Shown here: positions 1-9,066 of the stretch, in pieces
How the letters are laid out: each line of letters starts with the position of its first letter
How positions within the stretch are numbered: position 1 is the first letter of the stretch
Origin: Fodinibius halophilus
Lineage (GTDB): Bacteria; Bacteroidota; Rhodothermia; Balneolales; Balneolaceae
NCBI RefSeq assembly: GCF_011059105.1
Contig: NZ_JAALLS010000003.1
Coordinates: 124,001-188,000 of the forward strand
Length of the DNA stretch: 64,000 bases
Direction of reading: 5' to 3'
Notes under the pieces: model-generated
What the model saw: only the letters and a program-made list of their open reading frames with translations
What the model was told of the DNA's origin: nothing
Databases searched by the model: none
Made by a program: the position numbers and the translations under genes

Positions 1-116
1 TCCAGAAAACAGAAGCCCGTTTCAATAGCGTGATAGCCCGTTGGCAAGCGATCCAAAACATGCAGACCTAGGTTTATTTTTGCGTACGAATCAGCAATCC
101 AGATTTCGTTAGACAT
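1..116 (-). CDS. ispE: 4-diphosphocytidyl-2-C-methyl-D-erythritol kinase, N-terminal part (cut by window edge)
   Basis: Only the first 38 codons lie in the window; the gene continues beyond position 1. The reverse strand starts with ATG at 116 and reads MSNEIWIADSYAKINLGLHV, followed by a GYHAIETGF segment. The AKINLGL and GYH..ET motifs are the substrate-binding N-terminus of GHMP-type IspE kinases, which phosphorylate CDP-methylerythritol in the MEP isoprenoid pathway in the cytoplasm. The fragment is too short to judge the rest of the protein. The family call rests on these two adjacent motifs. Confidence 0.8.
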   Translation of the reverse strand, partial: MSNEIWIADSYAKINLGLHVLDRLPTGYHAIETGFCFL

Positions 117-439
117 CTTTATACATTCTTTTGAAACCCTGAGGGTCTCGTGGTTAAATAGTAGAAATTATGTTTGCAACAAATCAAAAAATACCTGGAG
201 TTATTGTATAATTATTTTGGCTCCAAAACCTGCACTTTGATGCGGAATCTCGAGATCCTGAAAGAGATACTTCGACAAGCCAACCTATGCTAAGGTGTAA
301 TCTACCGAAACCCTTAGGTGTAGGTATGGCTTCGGCTGATAAACTCAGTACATGGTTCAGGATGACATCAAGCCTTATGACTTATCTACACTATGTTAAC
401 CAACATTTTTAATGTTACCTGACCAATAACAAATAACTA
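117..439. repeat. Gene-free spacer with degenerate dispersed repeats
   Basis: No coding region is visible between the ispE start and the cca stop. Around 262-283 and 357-371 are pieces of a dispersed repeat (ATACTTCGACAAGCC, GTTCAGGATGACATC) that appears in fuller form at 9141-9164. Positions 310-333 carry TTAGGTGTAGGTATGGCTTCG, which recurs almost unchanged on the other strand near 26935-26960. The spacer therefore looks like accumulated intergenic repeat fragments rather than a regulatory region. Confidence 0.5.
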
Positions 440-1852
440 TTAACTAACATACTCGTCTTTAATCTCCAGCATATAATTATAGGCAGCCTCATGCTCGTTT
501 GGAATCTCCCCGTCTAATATGGCCTCTTTAATTGCATCCTTAATATCACCAATAACAGGACCGGGAGAGATATCCAGTGCATCCATAATTTCATCACCGC
601 TTATCGGGTTGGTCCAATTACGCATGCGATCTTTCTCTTCTACGCGCTGAATTTTCTCTTCCACGCGATCAAAGTTCTGGTTATACCGTTTTACCTTGTA
701 ATCGTTCTTGCTGGTAATGTCGGCACGGCACAACAGCATGAGATCCTCGATATCATCACCCGCCTCATAAATAAGGCGGCGTACCGCACTGTCGGTCACC
801 TCATCAGAAACCAACGCAATAGGCCGCAGGTGTAGCCGCACGAGCTTTCGCACGTAACGCATCCGCTCATCCAACGGTAACCCCAGTCGACGAAAAATTC
901 CTTTAACCCAGTGTGCCCCAAGCGCATCGTGTCCATGAAAGGTCCAGCCGGTGCCCGGCTCAAACTTTTGCGTAGCCGGTTTGGCAATATCGTGCATGAT
1001 TGCCGCCCAGCGCAGCCATAAATCACCGCCCTTTTTGGCAACATTATCAAGCACCTTTAAGGTGTGCCAAAAATTATCTTTATGACGAACTCCACGCACC
1101 TCTTTGACCCCGTGCAGCTTTACCAGTTCAGGGAAAAAGTGATGTAGCAATCCAGTCTTAAACAGATGAGCAAAGCCGATAGAAGGTTTCGGGGCCATCA
1201 CAATCTTATTGAGCTCTTCGATAATCCGCTCTTTAGAAATAATTTCAATGCGGTCGGCCATCTCCTCAATGCCGCGATAGGTCTGCGACTCAATATCAAA
1301 CTGCAGCTGTGTGGCAAACCGAATGGCCCGCATCATGCGCAACGGATCATCATCAAAGGTCTTAAGCGGATCTACCGGGGTTCGGATGAGCTGCTTTTTC
1401 AGATCCTGTATTCCCTCAAAGGGATCAATAAGCTGGCCGAAGTTGTCTTTGTTGAGCGACCATGAAAGGGCATTAATAGTAAAGTCACGGCGCAGCTGAT
1501 CGTCTTCCAGCGTACCATCTTCCACAATAGGCTTGCGAGAGTCGCGGCTGTAACTCTCCTTGCGTGCGCCAACAAACTCAAGATCCATATTCTCATATCG
1601 AATATGTGCGGTCCCGAACTGCTTAAAAACAGATAAATTATCGGCACCCAGTCGTTCAGAAATCTCTTTTGCCAGCTCGATTCCCGACCCTATAGTCACG
1701 AAATCGATATCCTGCTCGTCGGCATCTTTAGTCCTGTTCAGGTAAAAATCACGTACATAGCCACCTACCACATACACATCCTGGCCTACGGCTTCTCCGG
1801 CCTCGGATATAACTTCAAATACTTCTTGGTGTTGCTCAGGGATATCTTCCAC
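440..1852 (-). CDS. cca: CCA tRNA nucleotidyltransferase / poly(A) polymerase family with HD domain
   Basis: 470 residues. The N-terminus has the class II nucleotidyltransferase signature: VVGGYVRDFYLNR at about 27-39, then the catalytic DIDFV aspartates at about 48-52. The RRDFTINAL motif (about 119-127) and the DPLRMMRAIRFA motif (about 166-177) of tRNA nucleotidyltransferases follow. The middle has an HD phosphohydrolase motif (MHDIAKP, about 288-294) as in bacterial CCA enzymes that also carry 2',3'-phosphodiesterase activity. The predicted role is addition or repair of the 3' CCA of tRNA in the cytoplasm. It could instead be a poly(A) polymerase paralogue; the two cannot be split by eye. 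Confidence 0.88.
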   Translation of the reverse strand: MEDIPEQHQEVFEVISEAGEAVGQDVYVVGGYVRDFYLNRTKDADEQDIDFVTIGSGIELAKEISERLGADNLSVFKQFGTAHIRYENMDLEFVGARKESYSRDSRKPIVEDGTLEDDQLRRDFTINALSWSLNKDNFGQLIDPFEGIQDLKKQLIRTPVDPLKTFDDDPLRMMRAIRFATQLQFDIESQTYRGIEEMADRIEIISKERIIEELNKIVMAPKPSIGFAHLFKTGLLHHFFPELVKLHGVKEVRGVRHKDNFWHTLKVLDNVAKKGGDLWLRWAAIMHDIAKPATQKFEPGTGWTFHGHDALGAHWVKGIFRRLGLPLDERMRYVRKLVRLHLRPIALVSDEVTDSAVRRLIYEAGDDIEDLMLLCRADITSKNDYKVKRYNQNFDRVEEKIQRVEEKDRMRNWTNPISGDEIMDALDISPGPVIGDIKDAIKEAILDGEIPNEHEAAYNYMLEIKDEYVS

Positions 1853-1973
1853 GGGCCCTTTCTTTGTTCAATAATTACTAGTCTGAAAATGAGCGTAAAA
1901 ATAAGAACAAAAACGCTTGCTTTCAGGTATTCTTTGCTTAATCTTTTAGCCAACTGATCACCAACATATTACC

Positions 1974-2906
1974 GTGGAAAGATCACCGGCAAAAAAAGCG
2001 TTACTTATTAGCTTATTGGTATCCTTTGTGTCGTTAGGGTTAAAGCTCAGCGGCTTCTGGATTACCCGTTCTACCACCGCCCTTTCTGATGCTGCCGAAT
2101 CCGTTATACACGTTCTGGCGGTCTCTTTTGTCTATTATGGATTAATGCTGAGCAACAAACCTGCTGATGACAAGCACCTTTATGGGCATGAACGCGTGGA
2201 ATTTCTATCGGTTGGCGTTGAAGGAGCCGTCATCACCATAGCAGGTATTACTATTATCTATCAGTCGGTGGAGAACTACCTATTTGGCCACCATCTTAAA
2301 GAACTTATGAGCGGTGTTTACCTGATCGGCGGTGCAGGAATCATCAATCTTGTGCTTGGAACCTACTTGCTAAAAGTAGGTCGCCGCGAAGAAAATATGA
2401 TGGTAATCAGCAACGGCAAACATACTCTTACCGATGTATGGACCAGTGCCGGAGCCGTGGCAACTCTGCTAATTATAAAGTTCACTAACTTTATAATTCT
2501 GGATTCCCTGGTCGCAATATTGCTGGCATTCTATATTATATATGAGGGGGGCAAGCTACTAAAATATGCAATCGATGGGTTGATGGATTCCCGAAATCCC
2601 GCTATCGATACTTCAATTCGCCAAGAGCTTTCCAAGGATTTCCCCGGATCAATGATCGATGTTCACAATTTACGACATCGTACAACCGGCAACACGACCT
2701 GGATAGAGCTGCATGCTGTTTTTGAAGAAGAAGTGAGCCTAAAAAAAGCGCATGACGATTCAACAATGCTTGAAAAGAATCTAATAAATGCGGTAAACGG
2801 AGATGTCATTGTCACCATCCATTTAGAACCGGAAGGACATCACGAAGAGGTGCACGATACATTAAAAGACGCCGACCAACAGCGCCCGCTGAAAGATTTT
2901 ATTTGA
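1974..2906 (+). CDS. Cation diffusion facilitator family transporter
   Basis: 310 residues, starting with GTG at 1974. There are about six hydrophobic segments. The CDF metal-site signature is present: ALSDAAESVIHV at about 36-47 (HxxxD/DxxxD-type site in TM2) and NGKHTLTDVWTSAG in TM5 (about 146-159). After the membrane part, the cytoplasmic domain (about 205-300) carries histidines and acidic residues typical of the CDF regulatory domain. These antiporters expel Zn, Fe, Mn or Co with proton exchange; the metal cannot be read from the sequence. The gene stands alone between divergent cca and convergent Mur-region genes. Confidence 0.88.
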   Translation: MERSPAKKALLISLLVSFVSLGLKLSGFWITRSTTALSDAAESVIHVLAVSFVYYGLMLSNKPADDKHLYGHERVEFLSVGVEGAVITIAGITIIYQSVENYLFGHHLKELMSGVYLIGGAGIINLVLGTYLLKVGRREENMMVISNGKHTLTDVWTSAGAVATLLIIKFTNFIILDSLVAILLAFYIIYEGGKLLKYAIDGLMDSRNPAIDTSIRQELSKDFPGSMIDVHNLRHRTTGNTTWIELHAVFEEEVSLKKAHDDSTMLEKNLINAVNGDVIVTIHLEPEGHHEEVHDTLKDADQQRPLKDFI

Positions 2907-2913
2907 GAGATAA

Positions 2914-3078
2914 TATTGAGTAGTGAGTATAAAGTATTGAGATTGGCATGAGCAATTCTATCCATCGAGCATCTTTTCTTCCACCGCTTTTTCAATACGC
3001 TGCAAGCTGATTTCTTCTGATATCAGGAATTACTTTCCCTTACTCAATACTCATATCTCAATATCTCACTACTCAATA
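2914..3078. repeat. Inverted-repeat element between convergent genes, enclosing a coding-like relic
   Basis: TATTGAGTAGTGAG at 2914-2927 is repeated in perfect inverted orientation at 3065-3078, and similarity extends imperfectly to arms of about 30 bases. The right arm ends just before the stop codon at 3081. Inside, the reverse strand from about 3025 to 2958 reads LISEEISLQRIEKAVEEKML and ends with TAG, which looks like the tail of a real protein without a start. It may act as a bidirectional terminator. It also resembles in layout the inverted-repeat cassette at 49389-49790. Confidence 0.5.
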
Positions 3079-3080
3079 AG

Positions 3081-4088
3081 TTAAACCTCAACGCCAATCT
3101 TTGTATGGTCGCCCAGATGTACTTCTTGATCAACATCTTTCAGCTCGGTATGTCGACCGATGGTTGAATCCTCGATTGTACAGTCTTCAAGGGTTGCATG
3201 CTCCTGGATGAGGCTGTTTTTAACGGTACACTTCTTAAGCGTACTTCCTTCAGCGATACTTGCTTTAGGACCGACAATACAGTTTTCAAGCTCTACATCA
3301 TCTCCAATATACACCGGAGGGATAATTTTTGTACCGGGAAAGCGATCTTCATCAATCTCTTCATACTCTTTTTCAACAATGATACCGGAAGTTTCGCGCC
3401 ATGCCGGCAGTGTTCCACAATCCAACCACTGGTCAACCGTGGCTTTGCGAAATATTTTATCATCTTTAAGTAGTCGATCCAGGGCATCGGTGAGCTGAAA
3501 CTCTCCGCCATGACCACGAACATCATTATCAAGCAGGTACTCAATTTCTTTTTTGAGCTGCTCTCCTTCTTTAAAATAATACACCCCAATGATAGCGAGA
3601 TTTGAGATCGGCTCATCCGGCTTTTCGACGAAATCAGTAATCTTGCCATCTTGTTCTACGGCCACGCCAAAGCGGGAGGGATCTTCCACTTCTTTCAGCC
3701 AAACAACACTATCGGCATCCTCAATAGAAACGGAACCTTCCATATCAAATATAGTATCTGCAAAAACAATAATGCATTCTCCGCTCAAGTCCTCCTCTGC
3801 ACAATAAACGGCATGGGCTGTTCCCTCGGCAGTCTCCTGCACGCGGAAGGTCGCCTTTGCTCCCTGACGATCACTCATCGCTTGCAAAGCATCCTTAATC
3901 TCTTGCCCAAAATCAGGCCCCAGAATAAATACAATTTCATTAATATCACGATCTAATGTTCGCGCAAATGTCTCTACAATACGCTCCACAATCATTTTTC
4001 CTGCTACGGGAAGTAAAGGTTTGGGAACCGTATGTGAATGGGGCCGAACTCTTGTTCCACGACCTGCCATTGGGATTATTAATTTCAT
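3081..4088 (-). CDS. Sugar-phosphate nucleotidyltransferase with C-terminal left-handed beta-helix
   Basis: About 335 residues from the ATG at 4088; a TTG three codons upstream is possible but less likely. The N-terminus MKLIIPMAGRGTRVRPHS is the nucleotide-binding GxGTRxxP loop of nucleotidyltransferases that make NDP-sugars from sugar-1-phosphates. A VPKPLLPVAGKMI motif follows, and VEKP occurs at about 155-158. The C-terminal ~90 residues have hexapeptide-like repeats (IGDDVELENCIVGPKASIAEGS) that form a left-handed beta-helix. The substrate could be glucose-1-phosphate, and the acceptor pathway is unknown. It is transcribed divergently from the MurF gene, with about 80 bases between the starts. 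Confidence 0.82.
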   Translation of the reverse strand: MKLIIPMAGRGTRVRPHSHTVPKPLLPVAGKMIVERIVETFARTLDRDINEIVFILGPDFGQEIKDALQAMSDRQGAKATFRVQETAEGTAHAVYCAEEDLSGECIIVFADTIFDMEGSVSIEDADSVVWLKEVEDPSRFGVAVEQDGKITDFVEKPDEPISNLAIIGVYYFKEGEQLKKEIEYLLDNDVRGHGGEFQLTDALDRLLKDDKIFRKATVDQWLDCGTLPAWRETSGIIVEKEYEEIDEDRFPGTKIIPPVYIGDDVELENCIVGPKASIAEGSTLKKCTVKNSLIQEHATLEDCTIEDSTIGRHTELKDVDQEVHLGDHTKIGVEV

Positions 4089-4171
4089 ATATTTCAACGA
4101 ATTTTAGATGAAAGATTATCTAATTTGTTTAGCGCGTTAATATAACGGAAGTTCCATACTTTAGCGACCAC

Positions 4172-5881
4172 TTGTCACTTATTAATTCTTTAATAAACAG
4201 CTTCAATTTGAATTGGTATTTACATTTTATTGATCTCCTCATTCTCGCCTTCGTAATTGTACTGGCGAGACATACCTTTCTAAGAGGACGTTTTTTCTTA
4301 CATATCTTTCAGCAGCACGGTTATAAACTTAATGAGTACTGGCACTGGCTCTTCGACAATTGGAATAGGCGTGTAGTTACCCCGGAGCATATATTGTACA
4401 ATATTGTTATCGTAGTTCTGCTCTTTGTTATGTCGAATACCGTAACAGGAAGTACCGCGATAGTTATTTTAAGCCTATTCGGCATCTTCTGGTTTGCCCC
4501 CTTTAACTACTACGGAAATGAGGAGGTTAAAAAGCCTCTTGTTTTCACCCCGCGAATGATTCGCCTCACCGTGCCTTTTGTAATTTTATCATTACTGCTT
4601 CCTATACTCGTTACTTATATCTCGTATAGCGGTCGTATTCCCTTTACCGGCTATGGACTCAAAAACCAGGGGCTGTATGCCGCTGACATGTACCTTCTGG
4701 GATTCGGATGGGTTTTTGCCAATGCCTTAATTCCCTTCCTTATATTTATAGCAGGGACCCTAACAAAACCGATAGAAGCGTATGTGCATCGTCATTTCAT
4801 AAAGCTGGCCCAAAAAAAGCTCTCCCAAATGCCCGAACTTACGGTCATTGCTATCACCGGCAGCTATGGTAAAACCAGTACGAAATTCATGATCCGCGAT
4901 CTGCTTAGTGAACGCTATGCGGTCTGCTCCACACCGGGCAGCTACAACACTCCTATGGGGATATGCAAAGTTATCAACAACGATCTGGAGGCTCAACACC
5001 AAGTGCTGGTACTTGAGATGGGAGCACGCTATGAAGGGAACATCGATGAACTTTGTGATATTGCTGAACCGGATATTTCGGTAGTTACCAATGTGGGCGT
5101 GGCACACTTAGAAACCTTTGGATCTCAGGATGCTATAGCACGTACAAAATCTACGATAGTAAGCCGAACCCAGCCCAACGGAAAAGCAGTACTCAATGCA
5201 GATGACAAACGCGTGCATGCTATGGCTGAACTCCGGGATGATCTGGAGATCACCAAAGTAGGGCTTGAAAAAGGCGACATACGGGGCACCAATATTCAGT
5301 ATGGCCCCGATGGAATGCAGTTTACCGTTACTTCCAATGGAGATAGCGAAACTTTTAATATGAAACTTCTGGGCTCCCATAATGTCCAAAACATGCTATT
5401 GGCTGTCGGTGTTGCGAGAGCATTAGATATCCGCCTAACTACCATGGCGATGGCTGCGAGCAGAATAGCACCGGTAGAACATAGGCTGGAGCTTAAGAAA
5501 CAGGGAGAGCTGACTGTTATTGATGATGCCTTCAACTCTAATCCCGTGGGGGCACGCAATGCTGTGGAAACACTCTCCGCATTTGATACCGGCAGGCGTA
5601 TCATCATCACGCCGGGAATGATTGAACTTGGTGAACTTCAGGCAGAGAAAAACTACCAGTTTGGCGTGCAAATTGGCGAAGCTGATTTAGACTTGGCCGT
5701 TCTTGTAGGGCAACAACAAACCAAACCTATTAAAGAAGGGATTGCCTCTACCGACTTCGACATGCAAAAAGTACAAACCGTCAATAGCTTAAATGAAGCT
5801 AATGAGAAGGTTCAAGACTTTGCCCAGAACGGCGATATCATCCTCTACGAAAATGATCTACCTGATAGTTTTAACGAGTAA
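4172..5881 (+). CDS. murF: Membrane-anchored Mur ligase family protein (MurF-like)
   Basis: 569 residues, apparently from a TTG start. Residues ~15-215 form an integral membrane domain with about five hydrophobic stretches. A Mur ligase follows: P-loop ITGSYGKTST at about 230-239, the central EMGARYEGNIDELC segment, a VTNVGVAHLETFG motif, and a C-terminal domain ending ENDLPDSFNE as in MurF enzymes. MurF adds D-Ala-D-Ala to UDP-MurNAc-tripeptide. The standard enzyme is soluble and about 450 residues, so the membrane extension is an addition. It may be the sole MurF or a specialised paralogue; this window cannot decide. Confidence 0.8.
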   Translation: MSLINSLINSFNLNWYLHFIDLLILAFVIVLARHTFLRGRFFLHIFQQHGYKLNEYWHWLFDNWNRRVVTPEHILYNIVIVVLLFVMSNTVTGSTAIVILSLFGIFWFAPFNYYGNEEVKKPLVFTPRMIRLTVPFVILSLLLPILVTYISYSGRIPFTGYGLKNQGLYAADMYLLGFGWVFANALIPFLIFIAGTLTKPIEAYVHRHFIKLAQKKLSQMPELTVIAITGSYGKTSTKFMIRDLLSERYAVCSTPGSYNTPMGICKVINNDLEAQHQVLVLEMGARYEGNIDELCDIAEPDISVVTNVGVAHLETFGSQDAIARTKSTIVSRTQPNGKAVLNADDKRVHAMAELRDDLEITKVGLEKGDIRGTNIQYGPDGMQFTVTSNGDSETFNMKLLGSHNVQNMLLAVGVARALDIRLTTMAMAASRIAPVEHRLELKKQGELTVIDDAFNSNPVGARNAVETLSAFDTGRRIIITPGMIELGELQAEKNYQFGVQIGEADLDLAVLVGQQQTKPIKEGIASTDFDMQKVQTVNSLNEANEKVQDFAQNGDIILYENDLPDSFNE

Positions 5882-5894
5882 ACATATTTTAATA

Positions 5895-5925
5895 TAGATA
5901 CCATCGCTCAAAGCGATGGTATCTA
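5895..5925. terminator. Bidirectional hairpin terminator
   Basis: TAGATACCATCGCT pairs perfectly with AGCGATGGTATCTA around a three-base loop. It lies between the stop of the MurF-like gene (5881) and the stop of the convergent outer-membrane-type gene (5936), with A/T-rich flanks on both sides, so it can serve both strands. Confidence 0.85.
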
Positions 5926-5935
5926 TGTCTCAGAT

Positions 5936-6436
5936 TTAAAATTTCACTTCTATCCCCAAGCCTGAGTTTAACATCCCAAACCCTCCAAAACCACTATCAT
6001 CTAAGATAAAAACATTTAGTCCTGCTTCCCCAAAAATAGCAAAGTGCTCACTTAGGCTATAGGAGGTTCCAAATATAGCACCAGGACCAATAGTGGGATC
6101 TTCAAATTGTAAATGGAGATTTATCCCCCAATATGTATTTACGTCTTCCGTATCGGTCAATCCAAACTTCCTGAGATAGCTCACATCCAGAAAAAAGTTA
6201 TCCCGTACACCAGATCGGTTAACATGGAAAAATCCAAGTGTCCGAATGGTATTATTCTCTCCAAAATTAAAGTTTGCCCCTACCATGGGAGAAATACCGC
6301 TTATTTTCATTGATCCGGTAATTTCTACATCATCTGTTTCTTGGCTATATACAGTTGGGGTTATCATTAAGGTACAAAGAAGAAATCCACAAAGGGTTAG
6401 TACGTTACTAAAAAATACTTTTTTGTCTCTAAACAT
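5936..6436 (-). CDS. Small secreted protein, probable outer-membrane beta-barrel; function unknown
   Basis: About 166 residues from ATG at 6436; a TTG at 6448 would add four. A hydrophobic signal peptide (FFSNVLTLCGFLLCTLMITPTVYS) is followed by QETDDVEITGSMKISG. The mature part alternates polar and hydrophobic residues and is rich in Gly, Phe and Tyr, for example GANFNFGENNTIRTLGFF and YWGINLHLQFED. It ends GLGIEVKF, a C-terminal aromatic typical of barrel proteins recognised by BAM. The size suits an eight-stranded barrel. No specific family is recognised, so the location is inferred from composition. Confidence 0.6.
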   Translation of the reverse strand: MFRDKKVFFSNVLTLCGFLLCTLMITPTVYSQETDDVEITGSMKISGISPMVGANFNFGENNTIRTLGFFHVNRSGVRDNFFLDVSYLRKFGLTDTEDVNTYWGINLHLQFEDPTIGPGAIFGTSYSLSEHFAIFGEAGLNVFILDDSGFGGFGMLNSGLGIEVKF

Positions 6437-6601
6437 ATTGTAATACAATTTTAATAATTAGTTTGGATAAAAGGTTATTGAATAACCTATCAAAGCTGCT
6501 TATCAATCAGACGGTTAATCCCGATAAATGTTGTCACTCAGCTTGATAATAAAAATAATTTAATCCCTCAATGCTCAAGACCTACTTTCGGGCGAAAGAA
6601 A

Positions 6602-6634
6602 TAAAAAAGTACCGCCACTAAAAGTGGCAGCACC
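6602..6634 (-). terminator. Intrinsic terminator of the minus-strand convergent neighbour region
   Basis: Read on the minus strand, GCCACT-TTT-AGTGGC forms a stem-loop followed by GGTAC and a run of six T. It lies directly after the stop codon of the Xaa-Pro peptidase gene (6646). Confidence 0.75.
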
Positions 6635-6645
6635 GTGAAATGAAT

Positions 6646-7980
6646 TTAGTCGGCCATTACTTTTTCGATTTCATCTCGCTCTTTGGGCACATCGGTCATA
6701 TTTTCATACCCATCCTCGGTAATAATCAGATTATCTTCGATGCGTACCCCACCAAAGTCCATCATCTCATTAAGCTTTGAGGCATTCAAAAACTTAGAAG
6801 ACTTCTCATCTTCCAGCGCCGGTTTTAACAGCGCAGGCACAAAATAGAGACCGGGCTCTATAGTCAGTGCCATACCGGGCTGCAGCGTCCGCCGCATGCG
6901 CAGGTATTTAATCCCGGGACGTTCAATCCGCTCTACTCCTTTGGGGTAGCCTCCTACATCATGCGTATCCAAACCAAGGAAGTGTCCCAGCCCATGGGGA
7001 AAAAATAGTGCAAAGATATCCTCTTCCATCAGGTCATCAATAGAGCCACTGACAATATCAGCATCTTTAAGTCCCTGCATCATCACGCGCGCCGCCAAAA
7101 TATGCAGATCTTCCATCTTAGCATCCGGTTCGGAACCCTCAATAACTTGCTTTTGAGCTTCAAGAACGGCCTCATAAATCTCGGCTTGGGTAGCTGTAAA
7201 CTTCCCATTCGCGGGATAGGTTCTTGTATAATCCGAAGCATAACCATTGCATTCATAACCGGCATCAATCAAGAAAAGATCACCGTCTTTCACTTCGCGG
7301 TTATTCTCTACGTAGTGTAGAATAGCGCTGTTTTCACCGGCCGCAAAAATGCCGTTATAGGCATCCTGCATCAATCCATTTTTAATCTGATGATAATCAA
7401 AAATGGCTTTCAGCTCATGCTCATATTTCCCCGGCTCCAGGGCATCAAGTACCGCTCGGTGAGCAATATTATTCACCCGTGCAGCTTCTCGCATCTGATC
7501 CAGCTCCCACTCTGTTTTAAATACCCGACAATGTGTAATGGCATCATCAAGCGTATCCAGATCAATGGGAAGCTTGCGTTCAAACTCTTCGATAAACTCA
7601 GCTTGCTCCTCTTCAATACAGTATATTTTATCAGGATCAATTTCATTAAGCACCTGGGGCAGTTTATTTTCATAATGCAAGTGATCAGGCTGGTATTCTT
7701 CTTGCAGCTGCTCTTTGGATTTCACCCGACCGTGCCAAACCGCATATTGTGCATCACGTTTCGGGGCAAAAAGGTGATACTCCTGCTTTTGGAGATCCAA
7801 AACGAGATGGAAATCCGGTTCATTTACTCCCGTTAGGTACCAAAAATTCGACTCCTGCCGGAAAGGGAACTCATAATCGGTATTGTACCGATACATGAGA
7901 TCAGCCCCCTTCATATAAACAATGGCAGATTCTTCATCGTCAAGTAGTGAAAATAATTTTTCGCGGTGTAAATGATGCAT
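6646..7980 (-). CDS. pepP: Xaa-Pro aminopeptidase (M24B)
   Basis: 444 residues, close to E. coli PepP. Residues ~1-130 are an AMP_N-type domain (RQESNFWYLTGVNEPD). The catalytic pita-bread domain has the metal ligands in order: LIDAGYECNGYASDYTRTYP (two Asp), FFPHGLGHFLGLDTHD (His), LTIEPGLYF (Glu) and GGVRIEDNLIIT (Glu). These five ligands bind two Mn/Co ions. The enzyme removes N-terminal residues preceding proline from peptides in the cytoplasm. The gene has its own terminator at 6602-6634 and stands apart from the HsdR-like gene upstream. Confidence 0.9.
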   Translation of the reverse strand: MHHLHREKLFSLLDDEESAIVYMKGADLMYRYNTDYEFPFRQESNFWYLTGVNEPDFHLVLDLQKQEYHLFAPKRDAQYAVWHGRVKSKEQLQEEYQPDHLHYENKLPQVLNEIDPDKIYCIEEEQAEFIEEFERKLPIDLDTLDDAITHCRVFKTEWELDQMREAARVNNIAHRAVLDALEPGKYEHELKAIFDYHQIKNGLMQDAYNGIFAAGENSAILHYVENNREVKDGDLFLIDAGYECNGYASDYTRTYPANGKFTATQAEIYEAVLEAQKQVIEGSEPDAKMEDLHILAARVMMQGLKDADIVSGSIDDLMEEDIFALFFPHGLGHFLGLDTHDVGGYPKGVERIERPGIKYLRMRRTLQPGMALTIEPGLYFVPALLKPALEDEKSSKFLNASKLNEMMDFGGVRIEDNLIITEDGYENMTDVPKERDEIEKVMAD

Positions 7981-8055
7981 AAGAAATTGTTTAATGAAAA
8001 TGGAATCTGGAACTTACGAGAAAAATCGTATCGAAGAAACTAAATCACCTGTTAT

Positions 8056-8976
8056 CTACTCTACATACTCAGAGAAAATATCATTGGCCTGTTCTGCAAT
8101 TTCGGACATCTCTTTTAGCTGCCACAACTCCCAATAGTCATTGAGATCAAAGGTTCGAATACCATCTTTGGAATACAGGCCACTGTTACCCTTCTTTTCA
8201 TCATCAAGCAGATCGAGATTAATTTCTAACACGGCCTTATTTTCATCTTCCTCGTTTAAAATGATGATCATTCGGTTGCCTCCAAATGCCGTATTTAGGG
8301 TACTAACAGCAATACGACGATCTTCGGCCACCGCATTAATTCGATAATAGTGACTTAAATCCACATCCGAAGGACCATCCCCAAAATTTAAGTATTGAAC
8401 CTGCTGATCTTTTGCAAGCCAAAATTGAGAATAAGCCTTCTGTATCCACTCTTGCAATTTTGAGGAGGCTTTTTCACCGGCAAATCCACGATCTTTCCAA
8501 TACGTGAAGTCAGGCTTCATACCCTCACTGCTGTCATCCAGAAACGGTGGACGCTCATCTCTCTGCATAACTTTGTCCGATTCGCTGTCAATGGCATACC
8601 AGTAGTCACTTATCCCATTTGTTAGCAACAAATAGGGTGCATTCACATTCCTGTTATATCGCCCAACTTGCTCTGCCGCTTTTTCGGATATAGGAATATG
8701 TTCGGCTTTACATTCAACCAACAGCATCGGTTCAAATTGCCGGTCATAGCAAATAATATCCGTCCGCATATCCGTATCTCCTATACTGCCAATAGACTCT
8801 TCGGTCGACATACGATTTTTTGACCATCCAAATTGCATAAGAGCCTCAATAACGCGCAGACGTACCCGCTCTTCCGGTAGGTTTTTTAAGGCTTTCTTAT
8901 GGATAGGATTCCATAACATCTTCTGGCGATTTCGCCACGCCACCCGGGGATATGCATGTTCAACAATAGTAGACAT
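8056..8976 (-). CDS. Protein with type I restriction HsdR N-terminal (PD-(D/E)xK) domain
   Basis: 306 residues. The N-terminal half has a PD-(D/E)xK nuclease core: a glutamate helix (RLRVIEALMQFGW), then DMRTDIICYDRQFEPMLLVECKAEH, where D and ExK are catalytic-type residues. This is the HSDR_N_2 arrangement found as a stand-alone protein in many Bacteroidota. No HsdM, HsdS or helicase part lies nearby, so it is not a working type I restriction system. The C-terminal half is not recognised. A role in DNA or nucleic-acid cleavage is inferred only from the fold. Confidence 0.7.
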   Translation of the reverse strand: MSTIVEHAYPRVAWRNRQKMLWNPIHKKALKNLPEERVRLRVIEALMQFGWSKNRMSTEESIGSIGDTDMRTDIICYDRQFEPMLLVECKAEHIPISEKAAEQVGRYNRNVNAPYLLLTNGISDYWYAIDSESDKVMQRDERPPFLDDSSEGMKPDFTYWKDRGFAGEKASSKLQEWIQKAYSQFWLAKDQQVQYLNFGDGPSDVDLSHYYRINAVAEDRRIAVSTLNTAFGGNRMIIILNEEDENKAVLEINLDLLDDEKKGNSGLYSKDGIRTFDLNDYWELWQLKEMSEIAEQANDIFSEYVE

Positions 8977-9066
8977 AGCTACAAATATAGAAATTTTAAA
9001 ATAGGCTTAAAGGCAATTCGAAAAAACTGCATAGCCAATACGTTGGCCATAATCATTCAAAGGGAC

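Noticed and set aside
8056-8976. Type I restriction system
   Set aside because: Only the HsdR N-terminal-like domain is present, without helicase, HsdM or HsdS. It is a solitary protein.
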